A stretch of DNA of 64,000 nucleotides from Spirosoma rhododendri (GTDB lineage Bacteria; Bacteroidota; Bacteroidia; Cytophagales; Spirosomataceae), in assembly GCF_012849055.1 (NCBI RefSeq), contig NZ_CP051677.1, positions 744,001 to 808,000 of the forward strand, read 5' to 3'. The position numbers and the translations under genes are program-made. Shown here piece by piece: positions 8,089 to 16,884 of this stretch; position 1 is the stretch's first letter, and the number at the start of each line of letters is the position of its first letter. The notes under the pieces are model-generated. The model did no database searches. It had not been told where the DNA came from and was given only the letters and a program-made list of their open reading frames with translations.

Positions 8089-8583
8089 ATGATCCTCACA
8101 CACCGCCCCGCCCAGCCCGACGATTCAGCCCTGTACTTCAACTGGGCCAACGACCCGTACACGCGCCGACAGTCGTTCAACAGCAATCCGATTTCCGCCG
8201 AGACACACGCCAACTGGTTTACGCGCAAGCTGATCGACGCTAATGCCATGCTACTAGTGTTTGAAAACGAAGCTGGTGAGCCCGTTGGGCAGGTACGATT
8301 CGAGCGAAAACCCGAAGCCGATATGCCCGACGAAATCATCATTGGCCTATCAATTGATGCCAACTATCGGGGGCAGGGGCTGGCCAGCCAGATGATTGAA
8401 CAAGGGTGTGCGGCCTGCCGCGCGCAGTGGGGCGACGTGCCGGTTCATGCCTATATCAAACCCGACAACCGGGCGTCGGTGCGGGCCTTCGAGCGGGCAG
8501 GCTTCACATTGTCTGGCGAAAGCGGTAAATTTACGGATTCAGCAAGCGGTAAACTGAGCTTGCTTTACGTGAATACACCATGA
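8089..8583 (+). CDS. pseH: GNAT N-acetyltransferase, probable PseH
   Basis: A protein of 164 residues with a complete GNAT fold. Y-F-N-W-A-N-D-P near the N terminus is typical of sugar-nucleotide 4-amino acetyltransferases, and the acetyl-CoA loop reads N-Y-R-G-Q-G-L-A-S-Q-M. It then has N-R-A-S-V-R-A-F-E-R-A-G-F. PseH acetylates the 4-amino group made by PseC. The stop overlaps the pseI start by four bases, so the two genes are translationally coupled. With B, C, F, G and I all present this completes the pathway; the family assignment rests partly on context. Confidence 0.87.
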   Translation: MILTHRPAQPDDSALYFNWANDPYTRRQSFNSNPISAETHANWFTRKLIDANAMLLVFENEAGEPVGQVRFERKPEADMPDEIIIGLSIDANYRGQGLASQMIEQGCAACRAQWGDVPVHAYIKPDNRASVRAFERAGFTLSGESGKFTDSASGKLSLLYVNTP

Positions 8584-9641
8584 GCCGAATTCAACCCATT
8601 CAGGTTGCTCACCATACCATTAGCCCCGGCTCCCGGCCGTTTGTGATCGCGGAAATGTCGGGGAACCACAATCAGTCGCTCGACCGGGCATTGGAAATTG
8701 TCGATGCCGTTGCCGACACCGGCGCGCAGGCGCTCAAGCTACAAACCTACACCCCCGACACGATTACGTTCAACGGCGGGTCAGAGGAGTTTTATATCCG
8801 CGACGACAAATCGCTATGGGCCGATAAAAATCTGTACAAACTGTATCAGGACGCTTACACGCCCTGGGAGTGGCACAAGCCCATTTTCGAGCACGCCCGG
8901 AAGCGGGGCCTAATTCCGTTCAGCTCGCCCTTCGATACCACCGCCGTCGATTTTCTGGAATCGCTCGACGTACCGCTGTACAAGATCGCGTCGTTTGAAA
9001 ATACCGATCATATCCTGCTCAAAAAGGTGGCGCAGACGGGTAAGCCGGTCATTATGAGCACGGGCGTGGCGTCGGTAGCCGATCTGGAAGAGTCGGTGCG
9101 GGTGCTGCGCGAAAACGGCTGTACGCAACTAGTTCTGCTGAAATGTACGAGCACCTACCCCGCCACGCCCGAAAGCACCAACCTGCTCACGATTCCGCAC
9201 ATGAGCACGCTGTTCGACGTCCCGGTGGGTCTATCTGACCACACCATGGGCATTGGCGCGGCTGTAGCGGCTGTGGCCCTCGGCGCGGTCGTGCTGGAAA
9301 AGCACGTCACCCTGCGCCGGGCCGATGGCGGTGTCGATTCGGCCTTCTCGCTCGAACCTGATGAGCTGAAAGCCCTGGTCATCGAAACAGAACGGGCACA
9401 ACTGGCACTGGGCCACGTTAGCTACACGCTGACACCGAAGGAGTGCAAAAGCCTGCAATTCAAACGGTCGCTCTACGTCGTGCGCGACATGAAAGCGGGC
9501 GACCCGTTCACCCCGGACACCGTCCGTAGCATCCGCCCCGCCAACGGCCTCCACACCCGCTACTACGACGATATCCTCGGCAGCGTTGCCACCCAAGACA
9601 TCACCGCCGGAACAGCATTGGCGTGGGGAATGATTAAATGA
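8580..9641 (+). CDS. pseI: Pseudaminic acid synthase, PseI
   Basis: Condenses the free 6-deoxy-AltdiNAc with phosphoenolpyruvate to form pseudaminic acid. The 353-residue protein has the NeuB-family TIM barrel (F-V-I-A-E-M-S-G-N-H-N-Q-S near the N terminus, S-S-P-F-D, L-Y-K-I-A-S, V-G-L-S-D-H-T) and a C-terminal SAF/antifreeze-like domain (F-K-R-S-L-Y-V-V-R-D, then S-I-R-P-A-N-G). The sequence E-M-S-G-N-H favours PseI over NeuB sialic acid synthases. The start overlaps pseH by four bases. Confidence 0.93.
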   Translation: MSRIQPIQVAHHTISPGSRPFVIAEMSGNHNQSLDRALEIVDAVADTGAQALKLQTYTPDTITFNGGSEEFYIRDDKSLWADKNLYKLYQDAYTPWEWHKPIFEHARKRGLIPFSSPFDTTAVDFLESLDVPLYKIASFENTDHILLKKVAQTGKPVIMSTGVASVADLEESVRVLRENGCTQLVLLKCTSTYPATPESTNLLTIPHMSTLFDVPVGLSDHTMGIGAAVAAVALGAVVLEKHVTLRRADGGVDSAFSLEPDELKALVIETERAQLALGHVSYTLTPKECKSLQFKRSLYVVRDMKAGDPFTPDTVRSIRPANGLHTRYYDDILGSVATQDITAGTALAWGMIK

Positions 9642-9644
9642 CAG

Positions 9645-9743
9645 AATGATTGAGTGGTTGAATGCATCACGCGCCAGCCTATTCACCGCCCCGGCGGCCC
9701 GGTCAGTCAATCATTCACTCATTCACTCATTCAATCATTCAAC
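9645..9743. repeat. Intergenic inverted repeat, family B variant (ATGATTGAGTG/CACTCATTCA)
   Basis: AATGATTGAGTGGTTGAATG on the left faces repeated CACTCATT/CAATCATT units on the right, ending three bases before the flippase ATG. It resembles the GAAAGAGTGA family and the element at 39318-39421. Confidence 0.65.
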
Positions 9744-9745
9744 AT

Positions 9746-11248
9746 ATGGGCATTATTAAACGACAGACTATACAGAGTTCGGTGTACACGTATGCGGGCG
9801 TGGCGGTGGGCTTTCTGACGCAGGGTCTGTTTTTTCCGCACCTGTTCAGCAAAGCCGAAATCGGCCTGCTGACGCTGCTGGTGTCGTTGTCGCAGGTGCT
9901 GACGCAGGCAAGTACACTCGGGCTGAACAGTGCCGGAGGGCGGTATTTCACCTATTTCCGCGACGCCGACCGGCAGCACAACGGCTACCTGCTGATTAGT
10001 CTGTTGACAATGCTGGCGGGGTTCGGCCTGAGCGTGCTGGGGCTGTGGCTGGCGCGTCCGCTGGTACTCGATTACTACGGTACGGCCTCGCCCCTGTTCG
10101 TCAGCTACTATTACCTGCTTATCCCGCTGACGCTGTTTACGCTGGTTTTTTCGGTGTTCGATAACTACGCCCGGCTACTCTATGACCCAGTTACGGGTAC
10201 ACTCCTGCAACAGTTCGCCCTGCGCATTCTGATTCTGCTGTCGGGCGTGCTGTACTCGCTCGGCTGGGTAACGTTCGAGCAGTTTCTGTACGTCTGGCTT
10301 GTCGCGTTTCTGCTGGCAACGGTGCTGATGATCGCCAAAGTCATCCGCGACGATGCATTTTTCCTGAGTCGCCGGTTTATCTCCGTCACCGCCCAACTGC
10401 GCTACGACCTCATCCGTTATTCGGCCCTGAGTCTGGCCACGGCCCTGTCGTCGCAGGTGATTCTGGCGATCGATAAGGTTATGATTTCCAACAAGTTGGG
10501 ACTGGACGATACGGGTATTTACGGCACAGCGTCATACTTCGCGGTGGTCATTGCTGTACCCGCTACGGCCCTCTACAAAGTGTCGGGCGCGCTCATCGCC
10601 GATTCATGGAAAACCAACGACCTCGACAACATTCGGATGATTTACCGCAAAAGCTGCCTGAACCAACTGGTGGCGGGCTGCCTGGTGTTCGTAGGCGTAG
10701 CGGCCAACCTGCCGGGTGTATTCCGCTTTCTGCCCGCCGGCTACGACGCGGGGTATTACGTCATTCTGTGGCTAGGGCTGGGTAAACTGCTCGACATGGC
10801 GACGGGCGTCAACGGCATGATCCTGTCGACCTCGCGCTACTACGCCTACGATTCGCTGTTTTTCGTTGCGCTGATCTTCATCACCATCGCCGTCAACGGC
10901 TGGCTTATTCCGCGTTACGGCATTACGGGGGCATCCATCGGCGCGGCACTGGCAACGGGTCTGTTCAACCTCGCCCGGACGCTGTTCGTCGGTTTTGCTT
11001 TTCGGATGCAGCCGTTCACCTGGCGCAACGCAGCCGTTATCGCACTCGGGCTGGCCGTCTGGTGGCTCGCGGTACAAATTCCGTACCCCGCCCCCACCGT
11101 CCCGATGTGGCAGACGCTGCTCGACATGGCGATCCGGTCAGCCCTGATAACCGGCCTGTTCGTGGGGGGCGTTATCGGCCTGAATCTATCGCCCGACGCG
11201 AGCAGTATGGCCGTAACTGCCTGGCAACGCATCCGCCGGGTTCGCTAA
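9746..11248 (+). CDS. Wzx-type polysaccharide flippase (MOP/PST family)
   Basis: A protein of 500 residues from the ATG at 9746; an in-frame ATG at 9662 lies inside the upstream repeat and was not used. It has roughly 12-14 hydrophobic segments, starts K-R-Q-T-I-Q-S-S-V-Y-T-Y-A-G, and has the layout of lipopolysaccharide/teichoic-acid type flippases. Its likely role is to flip lipid-linked oligosaccharide across the inner membrane. Following the Pse genes and preceding glycosyltransferases, it probably exports a pseudaminic-acid-containing unit. No polymerase (Wzy) is evident beside it. Confidence 0.82.
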   Translation: MGIIKRQTIQSSVYTYAGVAVGFLTQGLFFPHLFSKAEIGLLTLLVSLSQVLTQASTLGLNSAGGRYFTYFRDADRQHNGYLLISLLTMLAGFGLSVLGLWLARPLVLDYYGTASPLFVSYYYLLIPLTLFTLVFSVFDNYARLLYDPVTGTLLQQFALRILILLSGVLYSLGWVTFEQFLYVWLVAFLLATVLMIAKVIRDDAFFLSRRFISVTAQLRYDLIRYSALSLATALSSQVILAIDKVMISNKLGLDDTGIYGTASYFAVVIAVPATALYKVSGALIADSWKTNDLDNIRMIYRKSCLNQLVAGCLVFVGVAANLPGVFRFLPAGYDAGYYVILWLGLGKLLDMATGVNGMILSTSRYYAYDSLFFVALIFITIAVNGWLIPRYGITGASIGAALATGLFNLARTLFVGFAFRMQPFTWRNAAVIALGLAVWWLAVQIPYPAPTVPMWQTLLDMAIRSALITGLFVGGVIGLNLSPDASSMAVTAWQRIRRVR

Positions 11249-11269
11249 CAACGGTTATCTTTGCGGTGT

Positions 11270-11393
11270 AACCCCTCGGCCCTCACCCCCGGCCCCTCCC
11301 GCGACGGCGGACCGCCCAAAACAGGAGAAGGGAGAGTTTTGAGTGTTTTGCCCCCCTCTCCCGTTCTGGGAGAGGGGCCGGGGGTGAGGGGTT
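11270..11393. repeat. Long intergenic inverted repeat, family E
   Basis: ACCCCTC and CTCACCCCCGGCCCCTC on the left pair with GAGGGGCCGGGGGTGAGGGG on the right. A second, inner hairpin lies at 11355-11375 (CCTCTCCC/GGGAGAGG). It occupies almost the whole gap between the flippase and the methyltransferase. Confidence 0.8.
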
Positions 11394-11402
11394 TTCTATT
11401 CT

Positions 11403-12248
11403 ATGCGCAAACTACTAATCGATCTGTTCGGTCTCGACCGGCTGTATAAAATTCGGAAGTCGCGGGTGGTCAACTACCTGCCCCGGCTCCGGCAGGCTAC
11501 CCGCGCCTACAACTACCGCTACGGGCAGATTCTGCGCTGGAGCGTCGACTCGCGGGAGGATACCAACTACACCTACGCCCTCACCGACGACAGCCTGCTT
11601 TATCTGGCGCATACCGTCGCGGTGGTATCGGGGGTGTCGCCCGCAACGGTGCAGGCGTATTTCCGCGAAGTGCAGACCGACGACGCCCTACGCGACTACG
11701 TCCTGGAAAAAACCCGAACGTCGTCGTACAAGCGTGTGGCCGATCTACGCGTGGAATTCGGTCGGCGGCTGGGCTGGTACGCCCTCGTCCGGATTATGAA
11801 GCCGGGCGTCGTCATCGAAACGGGCGTCGACAAGGGGTTAGGGGCGGTGCTGCTGTGCTCGGCCCTCCTGCGAAACCGGGCCGAGGGATCGCCGGGTCGC
11901 TATTACGGCACCGACATCGCGCCCAAAGCGGGCTACCTCCTCGATGGCATCTACAAGGAAGTCGGGCAGGTGCTGTACGGCGATTCGATCACCAGCCTGA
12001 AAGCGTTCGACCAGCCCATCGACCTGTTCATCAACGACAGCGACCACTCGGCAACCTACGAGCTGGAAGAGTATAAAGTCGTGTTGCCGAAGCTGACGCC
12101 CAACGGCGTATTACTCAGCGACAACGCACACGTGGCCAGTTCGTTAGCACAACTCTCGCTGGAAGTCGGCCGCAAGTTTGTCTACTACCCCGAAGTGCCG
12201 AAAGACCACTGGTACCCCGGCGCCGGCATCGGCTTTTCTTTTTTATGA
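11403..12248 (+). CDS. Class I SAM-dependent methyltransferase (methyltransferase_24 / CmcI-like)
   Basis: 281 residues. The core begins V-V-I-E-T-G-V-D-K-G-L-G-A-V (SAM motif I), continues with Y-Y-G-T-D-I and has D-L-F-I-N-D-S-D-H-S-A-T-Y-E-L-E-E-Y, the D-x-D-H pattern of the CmcI/Methyltransf_24 type. The end is rich in aromatic residues (W-Y-P-G-A-G-I-G-F-S-F). It lies between the flippase and an FkbM methyltransferase, so methylation of the surface glycan is likely. The acceptor is unknown. Confidence 0.7.
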   Translation: MRKLLIDLFGLDRLYKIRKSRVVNYLPRLRQATRAYNYRYGQILRWSVDSREDTNYTYALTDDSLLYLAHTVAVVSGVSPATVQAYFREVQTDDALRDYVLEKTRTSSYKRVADLRVEFGRRLGWYALVRIMKPGVVIETGVDKGLGAVLLCSALLRNRAEGSPGRYYGTDIAPKAGYLLDGIYKEVGQVLYGDSITSLKAFDQPIDLFINDSDHSATYELEEYKVVLPKLTPNGVLLSDNAHVASSLAQLSLEVGRKFVYYPEVPKDHWYPGAGIGFSFL

Positions 12249-12340
12249 GTTTAAGGTTTGTAGTTCAAGGTTTAACGTTGCTCTCACAGATTAGCGTTAA
12301 GCATTGAACCTTAAACCTTCAACCACAAACGGTAAACCCA
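12248..12340. repeat. Intergenic repeat, family D (GGTTTAA/TTAAACC)
   Basis: GTTTAAGGTTTG and CAAGGTTTAACG on the left face TTGAACCTTAAACCTTCAA and GGTAAACC on the right. It fills the gap between two methyltransferase genes. Confidence 0.6.
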
Positions 12341-12342
12341 CC

Positions 12343-13149
12343 ATGTGGCTCTTTAAATACCTGTTTACGAACTTGTACCGGGCGGTGCAGACGCCGAACG
12401 GCCGACGGCTGCTGTGGCTGTTCTTCCGCTACGCCGGACGGCCGCGCCACCAGTCGGGGCTGATTCCGTTTATCAACTACCGCTTTCAGGTGCCCGACGC
12501 GCTGTCGTTCGTCTGGCAGTTCAAGGAAATCTTCGCCGACGAATCGTACCGGTTTACTACGACGGCCGCCCACCCGATCATCCTCGACTGCGGAGCCAAC
12601 ATAGGTACGAGTCTGGCCTACTTTCGGCAGACCTACCCCACTGCCCGGATTCTGGCGTTTGAGGCTGACCCGGCCATCGGTGAGGTGCTGGCAAAAAACC
12701 TGCGCGACAACAACATTCCCGACATCGAGATCATCAACAAAGCCGTCTGGGTCGATGAAAACGGGCTGGACTTCGGAACGGGCGAGGCCGATGCTGCGTC
12801 GATGTTTTCGGATACGGGGCGTCGGCGGGTACCGTCGGTGCGGTTGCGCGACTACCTGCTGCGCGAAACCCGCGTCGATATGCTCAAAATTGACATCGAA
12901 GGGGCCGAAACCGCCGTACTGACTGACTGCCGCGACGCGCTGGCTCACGTGCAGAATCTGTTCGTCGAATTTCACGCCTACATCGGGCATCAGCAGACGC
13001 TGGGCGAGGTCATTCAGGTGTTGGAAAGCAGCGGCTTTCGGTACTACATGGATAGCAATCAGGGCCGGACACGTCCGCTGGTTAACCACCGGTACCGGGG
13101 CAACGACATCATGGATTTGCAGCTCAACATCTTCGCGTACCGCCCGTGA
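12343..13149 (+). CDS. FkbM-family methyltransferase
   Basis: 268 residues from the ATG at 12343; the weaker upstream start at 12304 falls in the repeat. SAM motif I is I-L-D-C-G-A-N-I-G-T-S, followed by A-F-E-A-D-P and M-L-K-I-D-I-E-G-A-E, the hallmark of FkbM O-methyltransferases. V-E-F-H-A-Y and L-Q-L-N-I-F-A close the protein. Members methylate sugars in antibiotics and surface polysaccharides. The stop overlaps the next gene's GTG start by four bases, so it is coupled to the glycosyltransferase. Confidence 0.85.
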   Translation: MWLFKYLFTNLYRAVQTPNGRRLLWLFFRYAGRPRHQSGLIPFINYRFQVPDALSFVWQFKEIFADESYRFTTTAAHPIILDCGANIGTSLAYFRQTYPTARILAFEADPAIGEVLAKNLRDNNIPDIEIINKAVWVDENGLDFGTGEADAASMFSDTGRRRVPSVRLRDYLLRETRVDMLKIDIEGAETAVLTDCRDALAHVQNLFVEFHAYIGHQQTLGEVIQVLESSGFRYYMDSNQGRTRPLVNHRYRGNDIMDLQLNIFAYRP

Positions 13150-14432
13150 ACGTCGTCCACCTGAGCACCTACCACCTGTCGGGCGGGGCGGGCGTTGCGG
13201 CCACGCGCCTGCACCGGGCCATGCTCGCGCAGGGTATTGCGTCGACGCTGCTGGTGGGTATTCCCGACCGACTCGAACGGCACCAACCGGAAGACGGGGT
13301 GCTTTATCTGGCGAATAATTTTCTGGCCGAACAAACGGCTTTCGGGCGATTCGTGGCTGAGCGGCTGTACTTCCTGCCCTACGAACGCAGCCCGGCGGTG
13401 CGGTTTGGCTTTTCCCCGGCTCAGTTTGGCGCGAACCTGACCTTTCACCCAGCCATCCAGCAGGCCGACGTTCTGCACCTGCATTGGATTAACTTCGGTT
13501 TTCTGTCGATAGCGGGGCTCCGGGCGTTGTTTGCGCTCGGTAAACCCGTCGTCTGGACCATCCACGATCAGTGGGCGTTTACGGGAGGATGCCACTACAG
13601 CCGCACCTGCCTGCACTACCAGACCCACTGCCATACCTGCCCGTACCTGAAAAAACCGGGCGAACGCGACCTGTCATACCGCTTGTTCGAGCAGAAGAAA
13701 AGCCTGTTCGAGCAGCATACGCCACATTTTGTCCCGCCGAGTCAGTGGCTGGGCGACGATCTCCGGCGAAGTACGTTGCTGCGAAACGCGCCGATGACGG
13801 TTATTCCCAATACCATCGATCAGGCCGTTTTCTGCCCCGTCGACCGGGCCGATGCCAACGCCCGGCTCGACCTGCCCGACACGAAGACGAAGCGGCTGCT
13901 GTTCGGCAGTGCCAACGTTACCGACGAACGGAAAGGGTTCCGGTTTCTGGCCGAAGCTCTGCAACACATTCACAAAGTCCGCCCGGAGCTGTCGCTCGAA
14001 CTGCTGGTGTTCGGCAAAGGCAAAACCTATCTGTTCAACGAAATCCCGTACACGGTGCGTCACCTCGGCATCCTGCGCGACGCCGACGACATCGTAGCCG
14101 CTTACAATGCCGCCGACGCGCTCGTCGTGCCGTCGCTGGAAGACAACCTGCCGAATACGATCATGGAAGCCCTTGCCTGCGGTACGCCCGTCGTGGGGTT
14201 TCGCACTGGCGGCATCCCCGAAATGATCGAACCCGGCCTGACCGGCTACCTCGCCGACGTCGCCAGTGCCACCGACCTCGCCCAAGCTATCACCCGCCTG
14301 CTCGACCACTCCGACCCGATCACCCTGCGCTACAACGCCCGCCACTTCGCCGAAGCGCACTATGGGGAGAGGGTAGTTGTGAAGCAACACCTAGAACTAT
14401 ACCGACAAAAGAGCGAAAGAGTGAAAGAGTGA
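13146..14432 (+). CDS. GT4-family glycosyltransferase
   Basis: 428 residues from the GTG at 13146, overlapping the FkbM gene. It begins N-V-V-H-L-S-T-Y-H-L-S-G-G-A-G-V-A-A-T-R-L, the usual GT-B donor-loop start. The C-terminal nucleotide-sugar site is V-P-S-L-E-D-N-L-P-N-T-I-M-E-A-L-A-C-G-T-P-V. A cysteine-rich patch (G-G-C-H-Y-S, C-L-H-Y-Q-T-H-C-H-T-C) matches the Cys/His cluster of some colanic-acid-type transferases. Its last residues (K-S-E-R-V-K-E) are encoded by the left arm of a family B repeat, so the original C terminus may have been altered by repeat insertion. Confidence 0.85.
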   Translation: MNVVHLSTYHLSGGAGVAATRLHRAMLAQGIASTLLVGIPDRLERHQPEDGVLYLANNFLAEQTAFGRFVAERLYFLPYERSPAVRFGFSPAQFGANLTFHPAIQQADVLHLHWINFGFLSIAGLRALFALGKPVVWTIHDQWAFTGGCHYSRTCLHYQTHCHTCPYLKKPGERDLSYRLFEQKKSLFEQHTPHFVPPSQWLGDDLRRSTLLRNAPMTVIPNTIDQAVFCPVDRADANARLDLPDTKTKRLLFGSANVTDERKGFRFLAEALQHIHKVRPELSLELLVFGKGKTYLFNEIPYTVRHLGILRDADDIVAAYNAADALVVPSLEDNLPNTIMEALACGTPVVGFRTGGIPEMIEPGLTGYLADVASATDLAQAITRLLDHSDPITLRYNARHFAEAHYGERVVVKQHLELYRQKSERVKE

Positions 14433-14486
14433 AAGAGCGACCGTCTGGCGCCATCACTCTTTCACTCTTTCATTCTTTCGCTCTTT
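14408..14486. repeat. Inverted repeat, family B (AAAGAGCG/GAAAGAGTGA units)
   Basis: Tandem 8-base units AAAGAGCG, AAAGAGTG, AAAGAGTG, AAAGAGCG on the left are mirrored by CACTCTTT, CACTCTTT, CATTCTTT, CGCTCTTT on the right, giving a stem of about 30 bp. The left arm overlaps the end of the glycosyltransferase gene. Close relatives lie at 16792-16884 and 21476-21557. Confidence 0.85.
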
Positions 14487-14491
14487 AACAT

Positions 14492-15640
14492 ATGCCCTCC
14501 CTCACCATCGTTAATCGCCACTATCCGCCGAATCCGGGCATCACCGGGGAGTCGGCCTGGGATTTGGCGCGGTACCTGATCGACCGGCACGGCATCGATG
14601 TTGTGGTGGTACATATCGAACGCACCTACGACGGCGGTGGGGCTATCCGGCAGCCGGTGGGTGAAACGCACGGCGTCAAAACGGTCTACGCGGGGAAGAA
14701 TGGGCTGCTCAAACTCATCGCAGGCTTACTAGATGGTTTTCTGCTCATTCGCCGGGCACTGAAGGTTCGGCGGGGGCCGCTGTTGATTATGACGAGTCCG
14801 CCGATGCTGCCATTCTGGGCGTCGCTGCTGCTTCGACGTACACCCTACTGGCTCTGGTCGATGGATTTGTTTCCCGAAGGCTTCGCGGCCGAAGGCAAGG
14901 TCAGCCCGACGAATGCGCTCTACAAGTGGGTAATCCGGCAGACGTACCGCAACGCCCCGCACCACCTAATCGCGCTTGGTCCCCGGCAGGCCGAACACGT
15001 CCGGCACGAATACGGCAAACCCATCCCGACTACGATTCTGCCCTGCGGGGTGCTGATGCATCAGGAGCGCGACCGCGTCTGCCCGCCCTGGCGCGACCCA
15101 ACCGACGGCCTGATCTACCTCGGCTACGCGGGTAACGTCGGGCAGGCGCACTCGGCGGACTTTCTGGAAAGCGTCATCCGCCACCTCGACCCAACTCGTT
15201 TCCGGCTGGTGCTTGCCCTGTACGGCACCAAAGCCGAATCGGTATTGAAAGCCACTGAAGGAAAGGCGGGCATCATCCGGTTGCCTAATATTCCCCGTAG
15301 CCAATTGCATTACCTCGATATTCAGCTTGTGAGTCTGCTCCCCGAATGGACACACATTGCGGTGCCCTCAAAGGCCATGAGCGCGGTTGGCTCAGGCTCA
15401 CCCGTACTGTTCTGCGGTAGCCCCGATAGCGACAGCTACGTGCTGCTGCAACAGGCCGCCTATCTGATCGACGCCCGGCAACCCATCGACCCGGCGGTGG
15501 CTCAATTTCTGGCAACGCTCAACCCCAGCCAAATCATTAGCGGAAAGCAGGCAGCGGAGCAGGTAGCAGCGGGGCTGCAACGGCAGGTAGAGACGGCCTA
15601 CGCGGAGCTGGCAGACTCGATACGCGCGGCAGATCGGTAG
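14492..15640 (+). CDS. Glycosyltransferase, GT-B fold (WbuB-like)
   Basis: 382 residues. The N-terminal I-V-N-R-H-Y-P-P-N-P-G-I-T-G-E-S matches the acceptor loop of WbuB-like GT4 enzymes, which begin Y-Y-P-P and contain G-x-x-A/S. M-T-S-P-P-M-L-P-F-W and W-S-M-D-L-F-P-E-G are also typical of that group. The C-terminal donor-site motif is weak, with V-P-S-K-A-M-S-A-V-G-S-G-S-P-V-L. It is the last gene of the glycan locus before housekeeping genes. The sugar transferred is unknown. Confidence 0.78.
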   Translation: MPSLTIVNRHYPPNPGITGESAWDLARYLIDRHGIDVVVVHIERTYDGGGAIRQPVGETHGVKTVYAGKNGLLKLIAGLLDGFLLIRRALKVRRGPLLIMTSPPMLPFWASLLLRRTPYWLWSMDLFPEGFAAEGKVSPTNALYKWVIRQTYRNAPHHLIALGPRQAEHVRHEYGKPIPTTILPCGVLMHQERDRVCPPWRDPTDGLIYLGYAGNVGQAHSADFLESVIRHLDPTRFRLVLALYGTKAESVLKATEGKAGIIRLPNIPRSQLHYLDIQLVSLLPEWTHIAVPSKAMSAVGSGSPVLFCGSPDSDSYVLLQQAAYLIDARQPIDPAVAQFLATLNPSQIISGKQAAEQVAAGLQRQVETAYAELADSIRAADR

Positions 15641-15747
15641 GCCCACGGCAAACACACGAGTACAGCACCGTCATTACGATTTTTTTAAATTTTTGTGGAA
15701 AAGGCGTGATAAGTAGGTGTCTTATGCTTTTTACAGAAGAATGACCA

Positions 15748-15755
15748 TAAATTTG
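15748..15755 (+). promoter_or_regulatory. Bacteroidota -7 promoter element TAAATTTG (pfkA)
   Basis: An exact TAnnTTTG match 63 bases before the pfkA start, in an A+T-rich gap of 178 bases. A T-rich stretch stands in place of a clear -33 box. Confidence 0.5.
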
Positions 15756-15818
15756 GCCCTGAAACCTACCCTAAATCTCCTTTTTATCCTTTTTCTGATA
15801 AAACTTAGTCTTTAACCT

Positions 15819-16793
15819 ATGAAACGAATAGCTGTGTTTACCTCGGGTGGCGACGCACCGGGTATGAACGCCTGCATCCGGGCCGTTGTCCGGGGAGCGG
15901 TCTATCACGGACTCGAAGTATTCGGGATTCGCCGGGGGTACAGCGGAATGATAAATGGGGACATATTTCAGATGACGTCACACTCGGTGAGCAATATTGT
16001 TCAACGTGGCGGAACCATCCTGAAATCGGCCCGGAGCAAAGAATTCATGACGCCGGAAGGCCGGGCCAAAGCCGCCGAACAACTCCAGAAGTTCGGCATC
16101 GAAGGACTGGTGGCTATCGGCGGTAACGGTACCTTTACTGGTGCTACGCTATTTTACGACGAATACGGCATCCCAACCGTCGGCGCACCCGGCACCATCG
16201 ATAACGACCTCTACGGCACCGATCATACCATCGGTTTCGACACGGCCGTTAACACTGCGCTGGAAGCTATCGACAAAATCCGCGACACCGCCGACTCGCA
16301 CGACCGCATTTTCTTTATCGAAGTGATGGGCCGCGACTCTGGCTACATCGCCATTCAGTCGGGTATTGCGGGCGGTGCCGAAATGGTGATGGTTCCTGAA
16401 GTGCTGACGCCGATTTCGGAAGTTGTCGAGACGCTGAAAGCAGGCTGGAGCCGTCAGAAATCATCGTCGATCGTCGTCATCGCTGAAGGCGAAGAAGCCG
16501 GTATCGCCACCGAAATTGCGGAAAAAATACGGGCGCAGGTAGAGCCGAAAGTCGATATGCGCGTCACGACGCTGGGCCACATTCAGCGGGGTGGTATCCC
16601 CACGGCTTACGACCGGATTCTGGCCAGCCGACTCGGCCTGGGTGCCCTTGAAGGCCTGATGAACGGCGAGAAGAACGTGATGGCGGGTGTCGTCAACAAC
16701 GAACTCGTCTACACCCCGTTCCGCGATACGATCCGCCTGCCCAAACCCATCAGCGAAGACCTCCTTCGGATGGTGAAGATACTGAGCGTTTAA
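15819..16793 (+). CDS. pfkA: 6-phosphofructokinase
   Basis: Phosphorylates fructose-6-phosphate to fructose-1,6-bisphosphate in glycolysis. At 324 residues it matches the short bacterial PfkA type. Seen are T-S-G-G-D-A-P-G-M-N at 8-17, P-G-T-I-D-N-D at 124-130 (catalytic Asp128), M-G-R-D-S-G and G-H-I-Q-R-G-G at the substrate site. The nucleotide/Mg motif, usually G-G-D-G-S/T, reads G-G-N-G-T at 101-105, so the aspartate equivalent to E. coli Asp103 is asparagine. This may be a lineage variant or may alter metal handling. The gene stands alone with its own promoter. Confidence 0.93.
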   Translation: MKRIAVFTSGGDAPGMNACIRAVVRGAVYHGLEVFGIRRGYSGMINGDIFQMTSHSVSNIVQRGGTILKSARSKEFMTPEGRAKAAEQLQKFGIEGLVAIGGNGTFTGATLFYDEYGIPTVGAPGTIDNDLYGTDHTIGFDTAVNTALEAIDKIRDTADSHDRIFFIEVMGRDSGYIAIQSGIAGGAEMVMVPEVLTPISEVVETLKAGWSRQKSSSIVVIAEGEEAGIATEIAEKIRAQVEPKVDMRVTTLGHIQRGGIPTAYDRILASRLGLGALEGLMNGEKNVMAGVVNNELVYTPFRDTIRLPKPISEDLLRMVKILSV

Positions 16794-16884
16794 AGAGCGA
16801 AAGAATGAAAGAGTGAAAGAGTGAAAGAGCGAAAGGTTGCTAACGCGCGCCATCGCTCTTTCACTCATTCACTCTTTCGCTCTT
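16792..16884. repeat. Inverted repeat, family B (GAAAGAGTGA units)
   Basis: Starts inside the pfkA stop codon and runs to the stop codon of the convergent YdcF-like gene. AAAGAGCG, AAAGAATG, AAAGAGTG, AAAGAGTG, AAAGAGCG face CGCTCTTT, CACTCATT, CACTCTTT, CGCTCTT. It probably acts as a two-way terminator, though this is inferred. Confidence 0.85.

Noticed and set aside
13571..14488. A 305-codon + strand frame within the GT4 gene
   Set aside because: Arg/Pro-rich out-of-frame reading of a G+C-rich gene.
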